From Dugong dugon (taxonomy: Eukaryota; Chordata; Mammalia; Sirenia; Dugongidae): a stretch of DNA of 64,000 bases. How positions within the stretch are numbered: the stretch's first letter is position 1; every line of letters begins with the position of its first letter. A program made the position numbers and the translations under genes. The notes under the pieces are model-generated. The model did no database searches and was not told the origin of the DNA. It was given only the letters and a program-made list of their open reading frames with translations. The DNA is taken from contig CM057466.1 in assembly GCA_030035585.1 (NCBI GenBank), positions 114,109,182-114,173,181 on the forward strand, written 5' to 3'. Of the stretch, positions 32,785 to 43,794 are shown piece after piece.

Positions 32785-34719
32785 TCAGATTATTTGCTCA
32801 GCATACAGATTGAATAAGCATGGTGAGAGGATCCAAACCTGATGCACACTTTTCCTGATTTTAAACCACGCAGTATGCACTTGTTCTGTTAGAACGACTA
32901 CCTCTTGGTCTAAGTACAGGTTCTTCATGAGCACAATTAAGCGTTCTGGAATTCCCGTTCTTTGCAATGTTGTCCATAATTTGTTATGATCCACACAGTC
33001 AAATACCTTTGCAGAGTCAATAAAACAAAGGTCAACATCTTTTTGGTAGTCTCTGCTTTCAGCCAATATCCATCTGATACCAGCAATGATATCCCTCCTT
33101 TCACGTCCTCTTCTGCATCCAGCTTGAATTTCTGGCCGTTTCCTGTCAATGTACTGCTGCAACTGCTTTTGAATTATCTTCAGCAAAATTTTACTTGCAT
33201 GTTTTATTATTGATATTGTTCAATAATTTCTTCATTCTGTTGGGTCACCTTTCTTTGGAATGGGCACACATATGGATCTCTTCCCATCAGTTGACCAGGT
33301 CTCTGTCTTCCCAATTTCTTGGCACAGACGAGGGCCTCCAGTGCTGCACCCATTTGTTGAAACATCTCAATAGGTATTCTGTCAATTCCTGAAGCCTTGT
33401 TTTTTGCCTATGTATTAAGTGCAACTTGGATTTCTTCCTTCAAAACCATCGGTTTTTGATTATATGCTACCTCCTGAAATGGTCAAACATCGACCAATTC
33501 TTTTTGGTACAGTGACTGTATATCCCTTCCATCTTCTTTTGATGCTTCCTGCATCTTTCAATATTTTGCCCATAGAGTCCTTCACTATTGCAACTTGAGG
33601 CTTGAATTTTTTATTCAGTTCTTTCAGCTTGAGAAATGCTGAGTGTGTTCTTCTCTTTTGGTTTTCTATCTCCAAGTCTTTGCACATGTCATTACAATAC
33701 GTTACTTTGTCCTCTCAAGCCACCCTTTGAAATCTTCCATTCAGCTATTTTAATTCCATTCACTTTAGCTACTCTACTTTCAAGAGCAAGTTTCAGAGTC
33801 TCTTCTGGCATCCATTTTGATCTTTTCTTTCTTTCTTTCTTGTCTTTTTAATGATCTTCACGTTCTTCACATATGATGTCCTTGATGTCATCCCACAACT
33901 CATCTGGTCTTCAGTCGTTAGTGTTCAATGCATCAAAACAATTCTTGATATGGTCTCTAAATTCTTGTGGGATATACTCCAGGTTGTTCTTTGGTTCTCA
34001 TGGACTTGTTTTAATTTTCTTCCACTTCAACTTGAACTTGTGTATGAGCAGTTGATGGTCTGTTCTGCAGTCGGCCCCTGGCCTTGTTCTGACTGATGAT
34101 ATTGAGCTTCTCTATAGTCTCTTTCCACAGATGTAGTTGATTCGATTCCTGTGTATTCCATCTGGCGAGGTCTACGTGTATAGTCACCATTTATGTTGTT
34201 GAAAAAGGTGCAATGACTAAGTTGTTGGCCTCTAAAATTCTATCATGTGATCTCTGGCATCGTTTCTATCACCAAGGCCATATTTTCCAACTGCTGATCC
34301 TTCTTTTTTGTTTCTAACTTTGCATTCTAATCACCAACAATTATCAGTGCATCTTGATTGCATATTTGGTAAATTTCAGATTGCAGAAGTTGGTAAGTAT
34401 CTTCAATTTCTACATCTTTGGTCTTAGTGCTTGGTAGGTAAATTTGAATAATAGTCCTATTAACTGGTCTTCCTTCTAGGCATATGGATATTATCCTATC
34501 GCTGATATCATTGTACTTCAGGATAGATCTTGAAATGTTCTTTTTTGTGATGAATGTGGTGCCATGCCTCTTAAATTTGTCATTCCCAGTATAGTAGACC
34601 GTATGATTGTCCAATTCAAAATGGCCAGTACCAGTCCATTTCAGCTCACTAATGCCTAGGATATTTATGTTCATGTGTTCTATTTCATTTTTGACTACTT
34701 CTAATTTTCCTAGATTCAT
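32785..34719 (-). pseudogene. Decayed RTE ORF: endonuclease-reverse transcriptase
   Basis: The first 130 residues (34327-34719) are a well-preserved endonuclease N-terminus: MNLGKLEVVKNEIEHM, GISELKWTGTGHFEL, LEGRPVNRTIIQIYLP, and an end DALIIVGD that matches the 'W/GD' active-site neighbourhood. The RT piece (32785-33186) has ILKIIQKQLQQYIDRKRPEIQAG and CFIDSAKVFDCVDHNKLW, where the usual FIDYAKAFD has become FIDSAKVFD with the aspartate kept. The intervening linker (33460-33687) is in another frame. Not functional. Confidence 0.92.
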
Positions 34720-34848
34720 ACTCTATACACTCCATGTTCGGATTACTAATGGATGTTTGCAACTGTTTCTTCTCATTTTGAGTCGTGCCTCATTAGTAAA
34801 TGAAAGTCCCAAAAGCTTGACTCCATCTACGTCATTAAGGTTGACTCT

Positions 34849-34898
34849 ACTTTGAGGAGGCAGCTCTTCCCCAACTTTGAGGAGGCAGCTCTTCCCCA
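34849..34898. repeat. Exact 25-bp tandem duplication
   Basis: Two identical adjacent 25-bp units beginning ACTTTGAGGAGGCAGCTC and ending TTCCCCA (34849-34873 and 34874-34898). Other RTE copies in the window carry the unit once, so the duplication is specific to this copy and recent relative to the surrounding decay. Confidence 0.95.
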
Positions 34899-35048
34899 GT
34901 CGTATTTGGAGTTCCTTACAATCTGAGAGGCTCATCTTCTGGCACTATACCAGACAATGTTCCGCTGCTATTCATATGATTTTCACTGGCCTTTTTTTTT
35001 TAGAAGTAAACCACCAGGTCCTTCTTCCTAGTCTGTCTTAGTCTGGAA

Positions 35049-36107
35049 GCCATGTGTTAAATATTTAGCGTTAAATATTTCTTGATTTATTTACCATTGA
35101 TGATGTGTTCCTCAGTGGCCCATAACTTCATGCCATATGGAGACTATATCCAAAGTGACAAAAAACTCACTAAGGAAACATAGGAGACTTAGTTGTGGAT
35201 TCACAATAGAATGCAAACGTTATTATCCTTGACAGTGTAATAGTAAACAGACACCTTTCAGATGAAGATTGCAGGTGAAGGGCAGGAGAGTTAAATGGAA
35301 GGAAAGGGATGCTAATGTGCTTCATTTCTCTTTTCTGTCACTATACTCCTGGAGAGATGTGTGGCAATCAGTTAAACATGTATAAAGTTCAATCATATTT
35401 TAACTACTAGGCATGTTAATTCTTGTCTTGTCTCCATCCTAGCTTTTCCAGATGAACCTCTCTTAAATGGCAGGCTCAATCTGATTTTCACCTATAACCA
35501 AAAAAATCCAGTTGGGCAATAAAGAAATAGCTCCAGCCTAAAGAACTTTGGGGTTTGAAAACAATCTTGGATGCTTCTCTAAGTCTCTGGCAATGTACTG
35601 TATCTTGTTGCGACCCTCCCCTACTCTGAGAGAAGACATGTTGCTTACATATTTTTCTTCTTCTGCCTGAGTTTTGGCATATCCTGGACATTCTCTCTCC
35701 TATCTATTCCCAGGGCACAGGCTTCTTGGCTTGAGTTGTCTTGCCCACATCACTTTGTCCACTTGTCCCTTCCTTTTTAGAGCTGAACCCCACTCCCTCT
35801 GGCTCTGAACCATCTTCCTTCCCAGCATGGCACATTGGCACATTCTTACTGCTGCACAGTGCAGGTGATGATCACCCAGGTGTCTATTGTTAAGGAACTG
35901 TGGTGGAAATTTCTCTCTATCAGATCAAATGAAGCAAATCATTTTACAATGTCGCAAATCATTTCCTTTAAATTCATTTTGTAAGTGTGTATAATAGAGT
36001 GGGGTTCATAAAGTATTTTTGCTTGATTATTTTAGTTAAAAGTTGAGAATGAAAAGTGGGGGAGCTAAGAGAAGAGCCCTCTCTGTGTTCCCTCATGTTA
36101 TGTTGTC
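35049..36107. other. Unique non-coding stretch
   Basis: No gene or named repeat recognised; GC rises around 35700-35880. Confidence 0.5.
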
Positions 36108-36312
36108 TTCTGTGGTGCAAGTGGTGAGGCACTCATCTGCTAACTGAAAGATTGGAAGTACAAGTCCACCAAGAGGCGCCTCGGAAAACAGACTGGGCGA
36201 TCTTCTTCCAAGGTCACAGTCTTGAAAACTCTATATGGCGCAGGTCTACTCTGCACACCTGGGGTGTGCCATGAGTCTGAATGGACTCAACAGCAACTAA
36301 CAACAACAACAG
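36108..36312 (+). mobile_element. AfroSINE, RTE-5'UTR-bodied subfamily
   Basis: Head 'TGTGGTGCAAGTGGTGAGGC' and 'ATCTGCTAACTGAAAGATTG', body with the 'TCTTCTTCCAAGGTCACAGT' segment, tail 'GCCATGAGTCTGAATGGACT' and CAACAACAACAAC. No clear TSD was found. Confidence 0.88.
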
Positions 36313-37123
36313 AGCAGACTGCCTGTGACAATGACATGGGAGGCTTTTTGAGAAATGCCAGTCCCTGATTACAATGAAATCAGAATCGCTGGAAGGTGGC
36401 ATCTGGGCAAAGGATGAGACTCTTTCCATCACCTTATAGCTCAGAAATGGAAGTCTTTCTCTGCTCAGCGCTAACAAAGCAGCGTACTCTGACACGCTGT
36501 TGGGATTTTGATAGGATTCAAATTGACATTTCAAAATGACTGAAATAGAAGAAAAATGCCTTCATTATACATATCTGTAAAAAGATAATTATTGAGAAAT
36601 TATTTGCTCTCATAGTTTATATCCATCAACAAAATAATGAAAAGCAATAATCTTGTTCTTCCGAAGAGGAAGTCCAGCCAGCCATGTCTGATTGAGTTCT
36701 GGGTTTCTTTGTACTAGGGGACACTTAGAGATGTGGAGTTTCACATGAGGGGGTGCCACATCTAGGTCACACCTGTCCCAACAGGGCTTTCATTTGTAGA
36801 AGAGCGAGGCTGATGGGAGTGTGGTTGTAGGGGCAGGTGATCAACCCCGTGAGAGCTGTGTTTTCCCAACCCTAAGGAACAGGAGGAGGTGGTTGATTTC
36901 CACACGTGTGCGCCCTTCCTGCTACCTCAGTGCACTCTGAGAAAAGATGCTAGGGCTGGCTTTTGCATAGAGGAAGTTGATGTCATGAGCAGAGAATTCT
37001 GTCTTCAGTGTGCCAGAGAGGGCAGGAAGGGAGCATCAGCAAGTCCAGAGGCCCTGTCACAGTTTCTTGGCTGCATGGACCCTGGGGTTGGATTTCTAAT
37101 AACTGGGGTGTCTTTTCCTCTGC
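36313..37123. other. Unique non-coding stretch
   Basis: No gene or repeat recognised. The 106-codon minus frame at 36214-36534 begins in unique DNA and runs into the SINE; it is chance. Confidence 0.5.
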
Positions 37124-37133
37124 CTGGTTGAGT

Positions 37134-37354
37134 TGTTACTGTTGTTGCTGTTAGGTACTGTCAAGTTGATTCCAACTCATAGTGACTCTATGTGACAGCA
37201 TAGAACTACCCTATAGGGTTTTATTGGCTGTAATCTTTATGGAAACAGATTTCCAGGTCTTTTCTCCTGCAGAGCCACTGGGTGAGTTCAAACCATCAAC
37301 CTTTTTGTTCGCAGGTGAACGCTTAACTAACTATTGCAGCACCAGGGCTCCATA
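37134..37354 (-). mobile_element. AfroSINE, full-length, minus strand
   Basis: Minus-strand head 'GGAGCCCTGGTGCTGCAATA', B box 'GGTTTGAAC', body, tail with ATGAGTTGGAATCAACTTG and (CAA)n. CTGGTTGAGT (37124-37133) and TTGGTTGAGT (37356-37365) flank it. Confidence 0.92.
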
Positions 37355-37365
37355 CTTGGTTGAGT

Positions 37366-37858
37366 AGGGGCTCAGAATCCAATGTATTTTCATTCATCAA
37401 AATAAAAAAACAGTTCTTACGTTTTCTACACCATTATCCATCCTTACCCATCACTTAGTCTAAAGCCTTTCTAACACAAGAAAAGTGAGGCATGAAGGTG
37501 TTATGTTCAAGTAGATGCTACTGCTCCCACCCTTCACCCCAACACCACCCTCATGCCTCCTATGTCACTACTCAGAAACACCTGAGGCCCCCCTTGCTTC
37601 CCCATGGGGAACAGACACATCTGAGCATCATGCGCCATCCAGAGATGAGATGGGAATAGCCCCCTAGTCCTGAGCAGCATCTGAGGGAATACAGAGCTGA
37701 CCCCAACAAGTGGATGCCTCCATGGCCCCCTTCCCATTGCACCGAATGATACTTCTGAGAGCTGAGTTTAGTCTCGTGTCTGATACCCGGGGGAGGACAC
37801 TGGAGGCTAAGCCATCCACTGTTGGAGGCAGCATGGTGCATTGAACGATGTCCCTGGT
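37366..37858. other. Unique non-coding stretch
   Basis: Open minus-strand frames at 37534-37934 overlap in two frames with no domain. No gene called. Confidence 0.5.
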
Positions 37859-38484
37859 AACGGTTAAAGTTGTGTGTCAACTTGACTGGGCCATGATTCT
37901 CAGTGGTTTGGCAGTTATGTAGTTTGGCAGTCATATAATGATGTGATCACCTCTATGATGAGATTTGTTATAATGTGATCATCTAAGTAGCCAATCAGTT
38001 TAAAGGGCGTTTCCTTGGGGTTGTGGCCTACATACAATACAGGTGGACTTTCTGGCAAGGCTGGTGGGCTTTTGCTCTCTCTGAACCTGCAGCTGGTTCC
38101 TGTTTCCCCTGGGGGAATAGTGTTTTTCTTTTGTTATCATTTGAGTCAGACAAGGTTATAGCAGAGTAGAGTGGGTCCTAAACCTAATCCCTTATGAATG
38201 GTGTGTTATAAAAAGACCAGAATAGACACAGAGACAGACACAGGGGAAGACATCATGTCATATGAGGCTGCATCTACAAGCCAAGGAATGCCAAGAAATG
38301 CTCAGCTGCCAGAAGAAGAGATAAGGAAGGATCCTCCAGAGCCAACACAGAGAGCTTGGCCCTGCCAACGCCACAAATTCAGACTCTCAGCCTCCAGAAG
38401 TCTGAGATACTAAATTCCTGTTCTTCAGAGCAGCCCACTTCTATTTTTGTTCCAGCAGCACTAGGAGACTAAAAAGTTTTACTA
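37859..38484 (+). mobile_element. Old LTR-like repeats, two joined pieces
   Basis: The first piece (to about 38120) reads 'GTGTGTCAACTTGACTGGGC', 'ATGATGTGATCACCTCTATG', 'GGTGGACTTTCTGGCAAGGC' and 'CTCTGAACCTGCAGCTGG', which I associate with a repeat common in elephant. The second has 'TCTACAAGCCAAGGAATGCC', 'CAGCCTCCAGAAGTCTGAGA', an AATAAA-like 'TACTAAATTCC' and 'CCAGCAGCACTAGGAGACTA', a MaLR-like terminus. Names are uncertain and no coding part is present. Confidence 0.5.
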
Positions 38485-39384
38485 ATGGTTAATCTACTTG
38501 TTTCTTATATGTAATCTGTAGGGAAATATGTGTATCAATCTTCAGATTAATACAGTGATAACTGATACTATTAGGTTTTGGTATTTATATTCTAATTAAG
38601 AGGATGAACATGTAAAAGTGTTAAAATGACCCTGAACTTCCTTTCCAGCTGACAGAAGACCCATGCTGTCACCAAGGAGGAGCCTGGAAAGGGGCTCATT
38701 GACTCATACCCCCGTGGGTGGATGGGAGGCGAGAGAAGGCTCACAAATGTCATCCAGACAGAGGCTTATTGTTTTTCCACCACTTCCTGTAGTTTTAATT
38801 GAAACTCTGAACCTTTTGTTCGTCTATTTAAACAAAAAACTAAAAAGGCAGAAAGAAAATGTTGCCCCCTAGTTTTAAGGTGGCTGCCCCTTCTCCCAGG
38901 CTGCCCGCCCCTTGTTCGCATGTCGGTTGAGGTTGTAATAAACCAAAGCACACACACACACACACACGCGGAAGCAAAGCCAGAGCTATGTATGCAAAGG
39001 CTGCGTGCTCACTGTGAGTTCTTGGGTCTGTCAGTGACAGCGGGTGTCAGCCAAGCGTGGCAGCGAGCACGTGCTGGACACCCGCTGCAAACCCTTGCCA
39101 GCTTACAGCTGTGTCTGTAAACACGTATGAATAATCCTTCTCTTGTGCCTTAAGTGGGGGCAGGAGCTGCATTTTTTGGAGACTGGCCAGCTGCTAATAA
39201 TGGGAATGCTCCCTTGTCGAGAGATGCACTTCCCTTACTCCTTGGCTCAGCCCTGGCTCCATCCCATGTCACACAGGGCTCCCTTGGGCATACATACACA
39301 CGGCTTAACGATTTTTCCTCATGAAGGACTGGAAGGTTGTCATGGGGAAAGTGGGAAAAAAAATAGCAAATATTGCAGCAATTC
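38485..39384. other. Unique stretch with (CA)n at 38948-38968
   Basis: A short (CA)n microsatellite is flanked by unique sequence. No gene recognised. Confidence 0.55.
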
Positions 39385-39444
39385 CAGGCTCTTTATTCAT
39401 TCATTTATTCTTTGAATAATTGTTGAGCACCTACCACGTGTAAA

Positions 39445-39647
39445 GGTGCCTTGGTGGCACAGTGGTTAAGCACTTGATTATTAACCTAAAGGTCAGTGGT
39501 TTGAACTCACCAACCACTCTGTGGGAGAAAGATGTGGCATTCTGCTTCTGTAAAGATTTACAGCCCTGGAAACACTATGGGGGCAGTTCTATTCTGTCCT
39601 ATATGGTTGCTACGAGTCAGAACTGACTTGAGGGCAACTGGTCTTAT
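39445..39647 (+). mobile_element. AfroSINE, full-body form, first of a same-site pair
   Basis: Head 'GGTGCCTTGGTGGCACAGTG', B box 'AGTGGTTTGAACTC', body 'GGGAGAAAGATGTGGCATTC', tail 'CTACGAGTCAGAACTGACTT'. Flanked by CCACGTGTAA (39434-39443) and TCATGTGTAA (39647-39656). Confidence 0.94.
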
Positions 39648-39656
39648 CATGTGTAA

Positions 39657-39862
39657 GGGAGTCCCTGGGTGGTGCAAATGGTTAGTGTGCTTGGCTGCTA
39701 ACCAGAAGATTGAAAGTTCAAGTCCACTCAGTGGCACCTTGGAAGAAAGGCCTGGCAATCCTCTTCTGAAAACTCAGCCATTGAGAATCCTTATGGAGTA
39801 GAGTTCTACTCTGACAAACATGGGGTTGCCACGAGTTGGAGTCAACTTGACGGTAACTAGAA
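39657..39862 (+). mobile_element. AfroSINE, RTE-5'UTR-bodied form, second of a same-site pair
   Basis: Head 'GGGAGTCCCTGGGTGGTGCA' with 'TTGGCTGCTAACCAGAAGAT', B box 'AAGTTCAAGTCC', body 'AAGAAAGGCCTGGCAATCCT', and tail. A third copy of the target, CCATGTGTAA (39863-39872), follows. The body matches the RTE 5' UTR more than the first SINE's body does, so these are different subfamilies. Confidence 0.94.
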
Positions 39863-40040
39863 CCATGTGTAAAACAATTCTGGAGTCTTGGGGTGCATTA
39901 GAGGATAGATCACACAAAGACTTCCGTTGGCCAACAGCTTACGTTCTGGAGAGGGTAGGCATTCCTCAATAAACATAAGTAAGTAAGTTACAGACTGTGC
40001 GGACGCGGACGCGAAGGGTGCTGAGGAAAAAGCAAATGGA

Positions 40041-40859
40041 GAGCAAGATAAGAGCGATCAGGAGTAAGAGACAGGAAGTAGGATTCAATTGTAATGTGGG
40101 CGGTGCAATTCAAATTCTCCACGACATTCCTGACCTGGAAACATCTCCCTGATTTGAATTCCTTTCTAAGCCCAGGGGCGATGGACCCAGTGAAGCAAGC
40201 CCACAGGTCCTGTCTAGGTAACTCTGCCATTGGCTTTGCCATTTTCAACTTCAAAGAATCAAATGTAACTCCCAAAAAGGTTAATTTGAGGAGCGCATCC
40301 ACCCTAAAAAGTAAAAATCAATCCACCTTTCACACTAGAAACCCAAAGGAATTGAAACTTATGGACCTTGGACATTTCTCTACGAGTTTTTGAAATATGT
40401 TCTAATGGAAAAAGATCAGCTTTTTCCCTTGGGGATGAACAAGGGTAAGGTTGAAGTAGCTGGAAGTTGATAGGGCTGTTTATCTACCGCAAAACAGTGC
40501 AGGAGGCTTTTGGGAAAACTCCTCGCCTGACAGGGAACAAGGTGTCCAGTAGGCCATGCTGTGTCTACTGTTTATCTTCTTTCTAAGAAGCTCCCAGAAG
40601 AACAGGGAAACCAGCAAATGGCACCTTTCTATTGACAAAGGCCGGCTCCGAGAACTTCAGTTATAAGCATCCAGAATTAGGTTACACAGATCTAACTCCT
40701 ACTTGATAATCACCACTGGAAAAGCCTGAGGTGTTCACATTTTTCTTATCCTACCTGGTACCTTTTGTCATCATGTTTTCCATAGATTTGATTCTTTCCT
40801 TACAAAAAACTTTTATGTACACACCATTCCTTATAGAACTTTATATACCTTTTCCCCCT
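40041..40859. other. Unique non-coding stretch
   Basis: Open frames up to 104 codons on both strands at 39988-40393 lie over each other; no domain, no gene called. Confidence 0.5.
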
Positions 40860-41300
40860 GGTCCTAGCCCAGCCCTTCACCACTCAACCCTTGAATGTAG
40901 GAATAGCCTCCTTGAGGACATACTCAGGTTTAGCCTCTATGTCATTTTGCGTATTGTTTCCAGATAATTCATTAGTATTAAAAATTCAGTCCTTTCACCA
41001 TATCATTTCCTCCTTTTAATGGCGTTTTTTCCTGTATTCTTGCATCTGTTCTTCTTTGTGACTTCTGAAGTCTTTTGTGCATATTCTATTAATTAGCTGC
41101 CGTTGTTAACTATTATTCTTCTGCTGTGTCTGCTTGGCCCATCCTAAATATGCCATGCTCGCCTCCCTTAATGCTTCTCACTAGGGTCCTCTTGTCTGGA
41201 TTGTCATGACTTTCCCCTTCTGCCCCTCCTTAAAAACCAAAGCACATTCAAGCTCCTCCATAAAGCTTTCACTGACAATTGCAGGACATGTGGGTTCATT
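40860..41300 (+). repeat. L2-like fragments
   Basis: 'GAATGTAGGAATAGCCTCCT' and 'TGAGGACATAC' near 40896-40924 and 'TTCAAGCTCCTCCATAAAGC', 'TTTCACTGACAATTG' near 41248-41282 match L2 3'-end strings ('gaatgtaagctccttgaggac', 'ctcctccaggaagcctt'). They are weak and not continuous. Confidence 0.35.
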
Positions 41301-41753
41301 GGTTAAACCAGTACTCATTTAATATCTAACGAGTATCAGGTGCTGTTCCGGTGCTTGGTTTAAAGCAATGGCAAACCAAACAGTAATGCTTACCCTTATG
41401 GATAAATTTTAACTCTGAAGAATATACAGTTGTTCACAAATTATACAATGTTTAATTAACTTTTAAATATCTATGTATGTGTATTTTATATATGTAATCA
41501 TATGTGTGTACGTAAATACATGTATACATACATTTATAGCGTATTCTTAGTTCCACAATGTACTTGTTTTCTATGCAGAATCGTATTTCATGCCATTGTT
41601 ACAGCCTCCATGTTACCCACTACAGAAAGTCAATAAACCAATGATTTATTGATGTAAGACTTTTTCATGTGCTCAAATCTAAAATTGGCTATGGTAGGCC
41701 TTTCAATGGTCCATGAAACCTCTTAGAGATATAGAGAGGAGTGTCCAATCACC
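41301..41753. other. Unique AT-rich stretch
   Basis: The first 110 bp ('CTAACGAGTATCAGGTGCTG') look like another old LINE 3' end. A decayed TATG/TACA repeat follows near 41465-41540. No gene. Confidence 0.4.
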
Positions 41754-41767
41754 TTAATTTACAAATA

Positions 41768-41966
41768 AAATCCTCTACGGTGGAATAGATTCTGACTCAT
41801 GGCGACCATATAGAACAGAGTAGAACTTGCCCACAGGGTTTCCAAGGCTGTAATCTTTAGGCAAGCAGATTGCCACATCTTTCTCCCTTAGAGCCGCTGA
41901 TGTGTTCAAACTGCGGACCTTCCAGTTAGCAGCCAAGTGCTGAACAACTGTGCCACTACAGTTCCT
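41768..41966 (-). mobile_element. AfroSINE, full-length, minus strand
   Basis: Minus-strand head 'GGAACTGTAGTGGCACAGTT', body 'GGGAGAAAGATGTGGCAATC', tail 'CCATGAGTCAGAATCTATTC'. TTAATTTACAAATA (41754-41767) and TTAATCTACAAATA (41967-41980) form a 14-bp TSD with one mismatch. Confidence 0.94.
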
Positions 41967-42106
41967 TTAATCTACAAATAGAGAAAATAAAATCTGTTAA
42001 CTTGCTTACAATATGTGAAGGCTAAAAGGTAAAGTTAATTCCTGATTCTCCAAAACTTGAAAATACTAATATCCTTTGAAAAACTATAGCAAAATAAATG
42101 TGTAAC

Positions 42107-42626
42107 TGTCTTAGTCATCTAGAGCTGCTATAACAGAAATACCACAAGTGGATGGCTTTAACAAAGAGAAAGTTATTTTCTCACAGTCTAGTAGGCTACA
42201 AGTCCAAATTTAGGGTGTCAGCTCCAGAGGAAGGCTTTCTCTGTCAGCTCTGGAGGAAGGCTCGTGTCATCAATCTTCCCTTGGTCTAGGAGCTTCTCTG
42301 TGCAGGAACCCCGGGTCCAAAGGACATGCTCTGCTCCCGGAACTGCTTTCTCGGTGGTATGAGGTCCCCAACTGTTTAATTGCTTCCCTTTCCTTTCATC
42401 TCTTGTAAGATAAAAGGTGGTGCGGGCCACAACCCAGGGAGACTCTCTTTACATTGGATCAGGGATGTGACCTGAGCAAGGGTGTTACATCCCACCCTAA
42501 TCTTCTTTAACCACAGGCAGAAATTAGGATTTATAACACATAGGAGAATCACAAAATGGAGGACAACCACACATGACCTAACCAAGCTGACACACATTTT
42601 TGGGGAACACAATTCAATCTATTACA
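42107..42626 (-). mobile_element. Solo LTR, MaLR type (endogenous retrovirus-like)
   Basis: 520 bp on the minus strand, starting TGTAATAGATTGAATTGTG and ending GATGACTAAGACA, so it has the TG...CA ends of an LTR. A polyadenylation-like AAATAA signal lies about 75 bp from its end, followed by the 'GTTATAGCAGC' motif typical of MaLR LTRs. GTAAC at 42102-42106 and 42627-42631 is an exact 5-bp TSD, the length expected for this class. No internal coding region is present, so it is a solo LTR. Confidence 0.9.
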
Positions 42627-42631
42627 GTAAC

Positions 42632-43179
42632 TAATCTGTATATAGAAACTGTCAACCCTAAGCCATCAGCAATCAATGAGTGACAGATGATTCTACAACA
42701 TCCACATTCCAATAGAGGTGATTAGGTGTAATCTTGGGAAAGTCTGCCTACAATAATGCGTGTGAGTGTGTCTGTAGATGTGTGTTGTGTGTGTGTACAT
42801 ATATATGTGAAAGGACTTCCGGAAAGGAGATGATTGAACAGTATGCCTAAGTGTATTTCCCATGTTGTGCAGAAGTGAAGGGGCCGTGTGACCAGGCGAC
42901 ATTTAGGATTTGGTGCCCTGACAAGTGTGCCATTCCTGTCCTGTCCATGGATACATCTAGTCCTTTTTCTCTCTATTTCTCTATCTCTCATTCTGTCAAT
43001 CCTTGATAGAGACACCAACGACAGTGAAAGAAAATACACCATGCAATTTTTGTGGCTATTTCTTAGTTGTGAGTGTCAGGTAATTTAAATGTTAACCTTT
43101 AACTAACTGCATTTTCTTTTGTAGTATTTATTGGTTTTGTTATTCAAGCATACTAGTTTAAAGAGAAACATTCAACTAA
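42632..43179. other. Unique stretch with a (TG)n patch at 42755-42808
   Basis: A decayed TG-rich microsatellite and a CT-rich stretch at 42960-43005; no gene recognised. Confidence 0.5.
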
Positions 43180-43300
43180 CATTTGTTTCTTAAAGTTTGT
43201 TTCAAGCATTGTATTGGCTGCTGAGGATACAAAGATTAATATGAAACAATATCTGTTTCACTGACTTCATTATCTAGTAAGGAAAGCATACCTAAACAGA
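43180..43300 (+). repeat. Old LINE 3' fragment (L1M/L2 type)
   Basis: 'TTCAAGCATTGTATTGGCTG', 'CTGAGGATACAAAGATTAAT' and 'ATTATCTAGTAAGGAAAGC' follow the usual order of the old LINE 3' motif, as at 2.8 and 63.5 kb. Confidence 0.45.
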
Positions 43301-43479
43301 GAGATTATGGGCACCCCAAGGAGGGTTTGGTAAGCTGTAGGGTTCCATCATTAAGAGGCATATGATGGTTTTATATGCTTCTAGGAGAATACTAGAGTGA
43401 ATACGCTGCACTAGGAGAATATACTGATTGATTCATTACTGATACAGTGACCTGTTATTTAAAGTTAAACAAATATGGC

Positions 43480-43790
43480 AATATATCCACCAGTTTTAAA
43501 AATATAGACACTTTTCTAGGCATAATTACACTTCTAGAAATTTTTCTTAGGGATATATTCGGAGACATTTTAAAAACATATACAAATATATAATAAACCA
43601 AAATGTTATTTATAAAAAAATAAAAACTCAGAATCATAAATGTCTATTAAAGTGGGATTTTTTTACCATAACTATGATGCAGTATTATATAGCCATTGAA
43701 TTTGATTTTGTAGAAAAATATTGATTGACCTGCAAAAATGTTCCCAATATACTGCAAATTTAAAAAAGTTTATAAAGCCCACATGAACCA
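43480..43790 (+). mobile_element. Old L1 3' end, plus strand
   Basis: 'AATTACACTTCTAGAAATTT', 'CTTAGGGATATATTCGGAGA', 'CAGTATTATATAGCCATTGA' and 'GTTCCCAATATACTGCAAAT' match the end of ORF2 and 3' UTR of an ancient L1M (the 'attccacttctaggaatttatc ... tactatgcagccatt' order). Confidence 0.65.
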
Positions 43791-43794
43791 TGGC

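Larger units (their letters stand above)
32785..35048 (-). mobile_element. RTE LINE lacking its 3' end
   Basis: Minus-strand RTE from within the 5' UTR (35048) to just after the RT catalytic region (32785). The C-terminal region, 3' UTR and CAA tail are absent, as are the first roughly 100 bp of the 5' UTR. Loss of the 3' end cannot come from normal 5' truncation, so a later deletion or rearrangement is implied. An exact 25-bp tandem duplication sits at 34849-34898 in its 5' UTR. Confidence 0.93.
39385..40040 (+). repeat. Old LINE 3' fragment split by two SINEs
   Basis: 'TTTATTCATTCATTTATTC', 'TGTTGAGCACCTACCACGTG' before the SINEs and 'GGGGTGCATTAGAGGATAG', 'CAACAGCTTACGTTCTGGAG', 'CAATAAACATAAGTAAGTAA' after them make one old LINE 3' end (the 'attgagcacctactatgtg ... 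cttacattctagtgg ... aataaa' order). The two AfroSINEs sit inside its CACGTGTAA point. Confidence 0.6.

Noticed and set aside
37859..38484. Coding part of an endogenous retrovirus
   Set aside because: Only LTR-like non-coding motifs are present; no gag, pol or env frame is visible here or elsewhere in the window.
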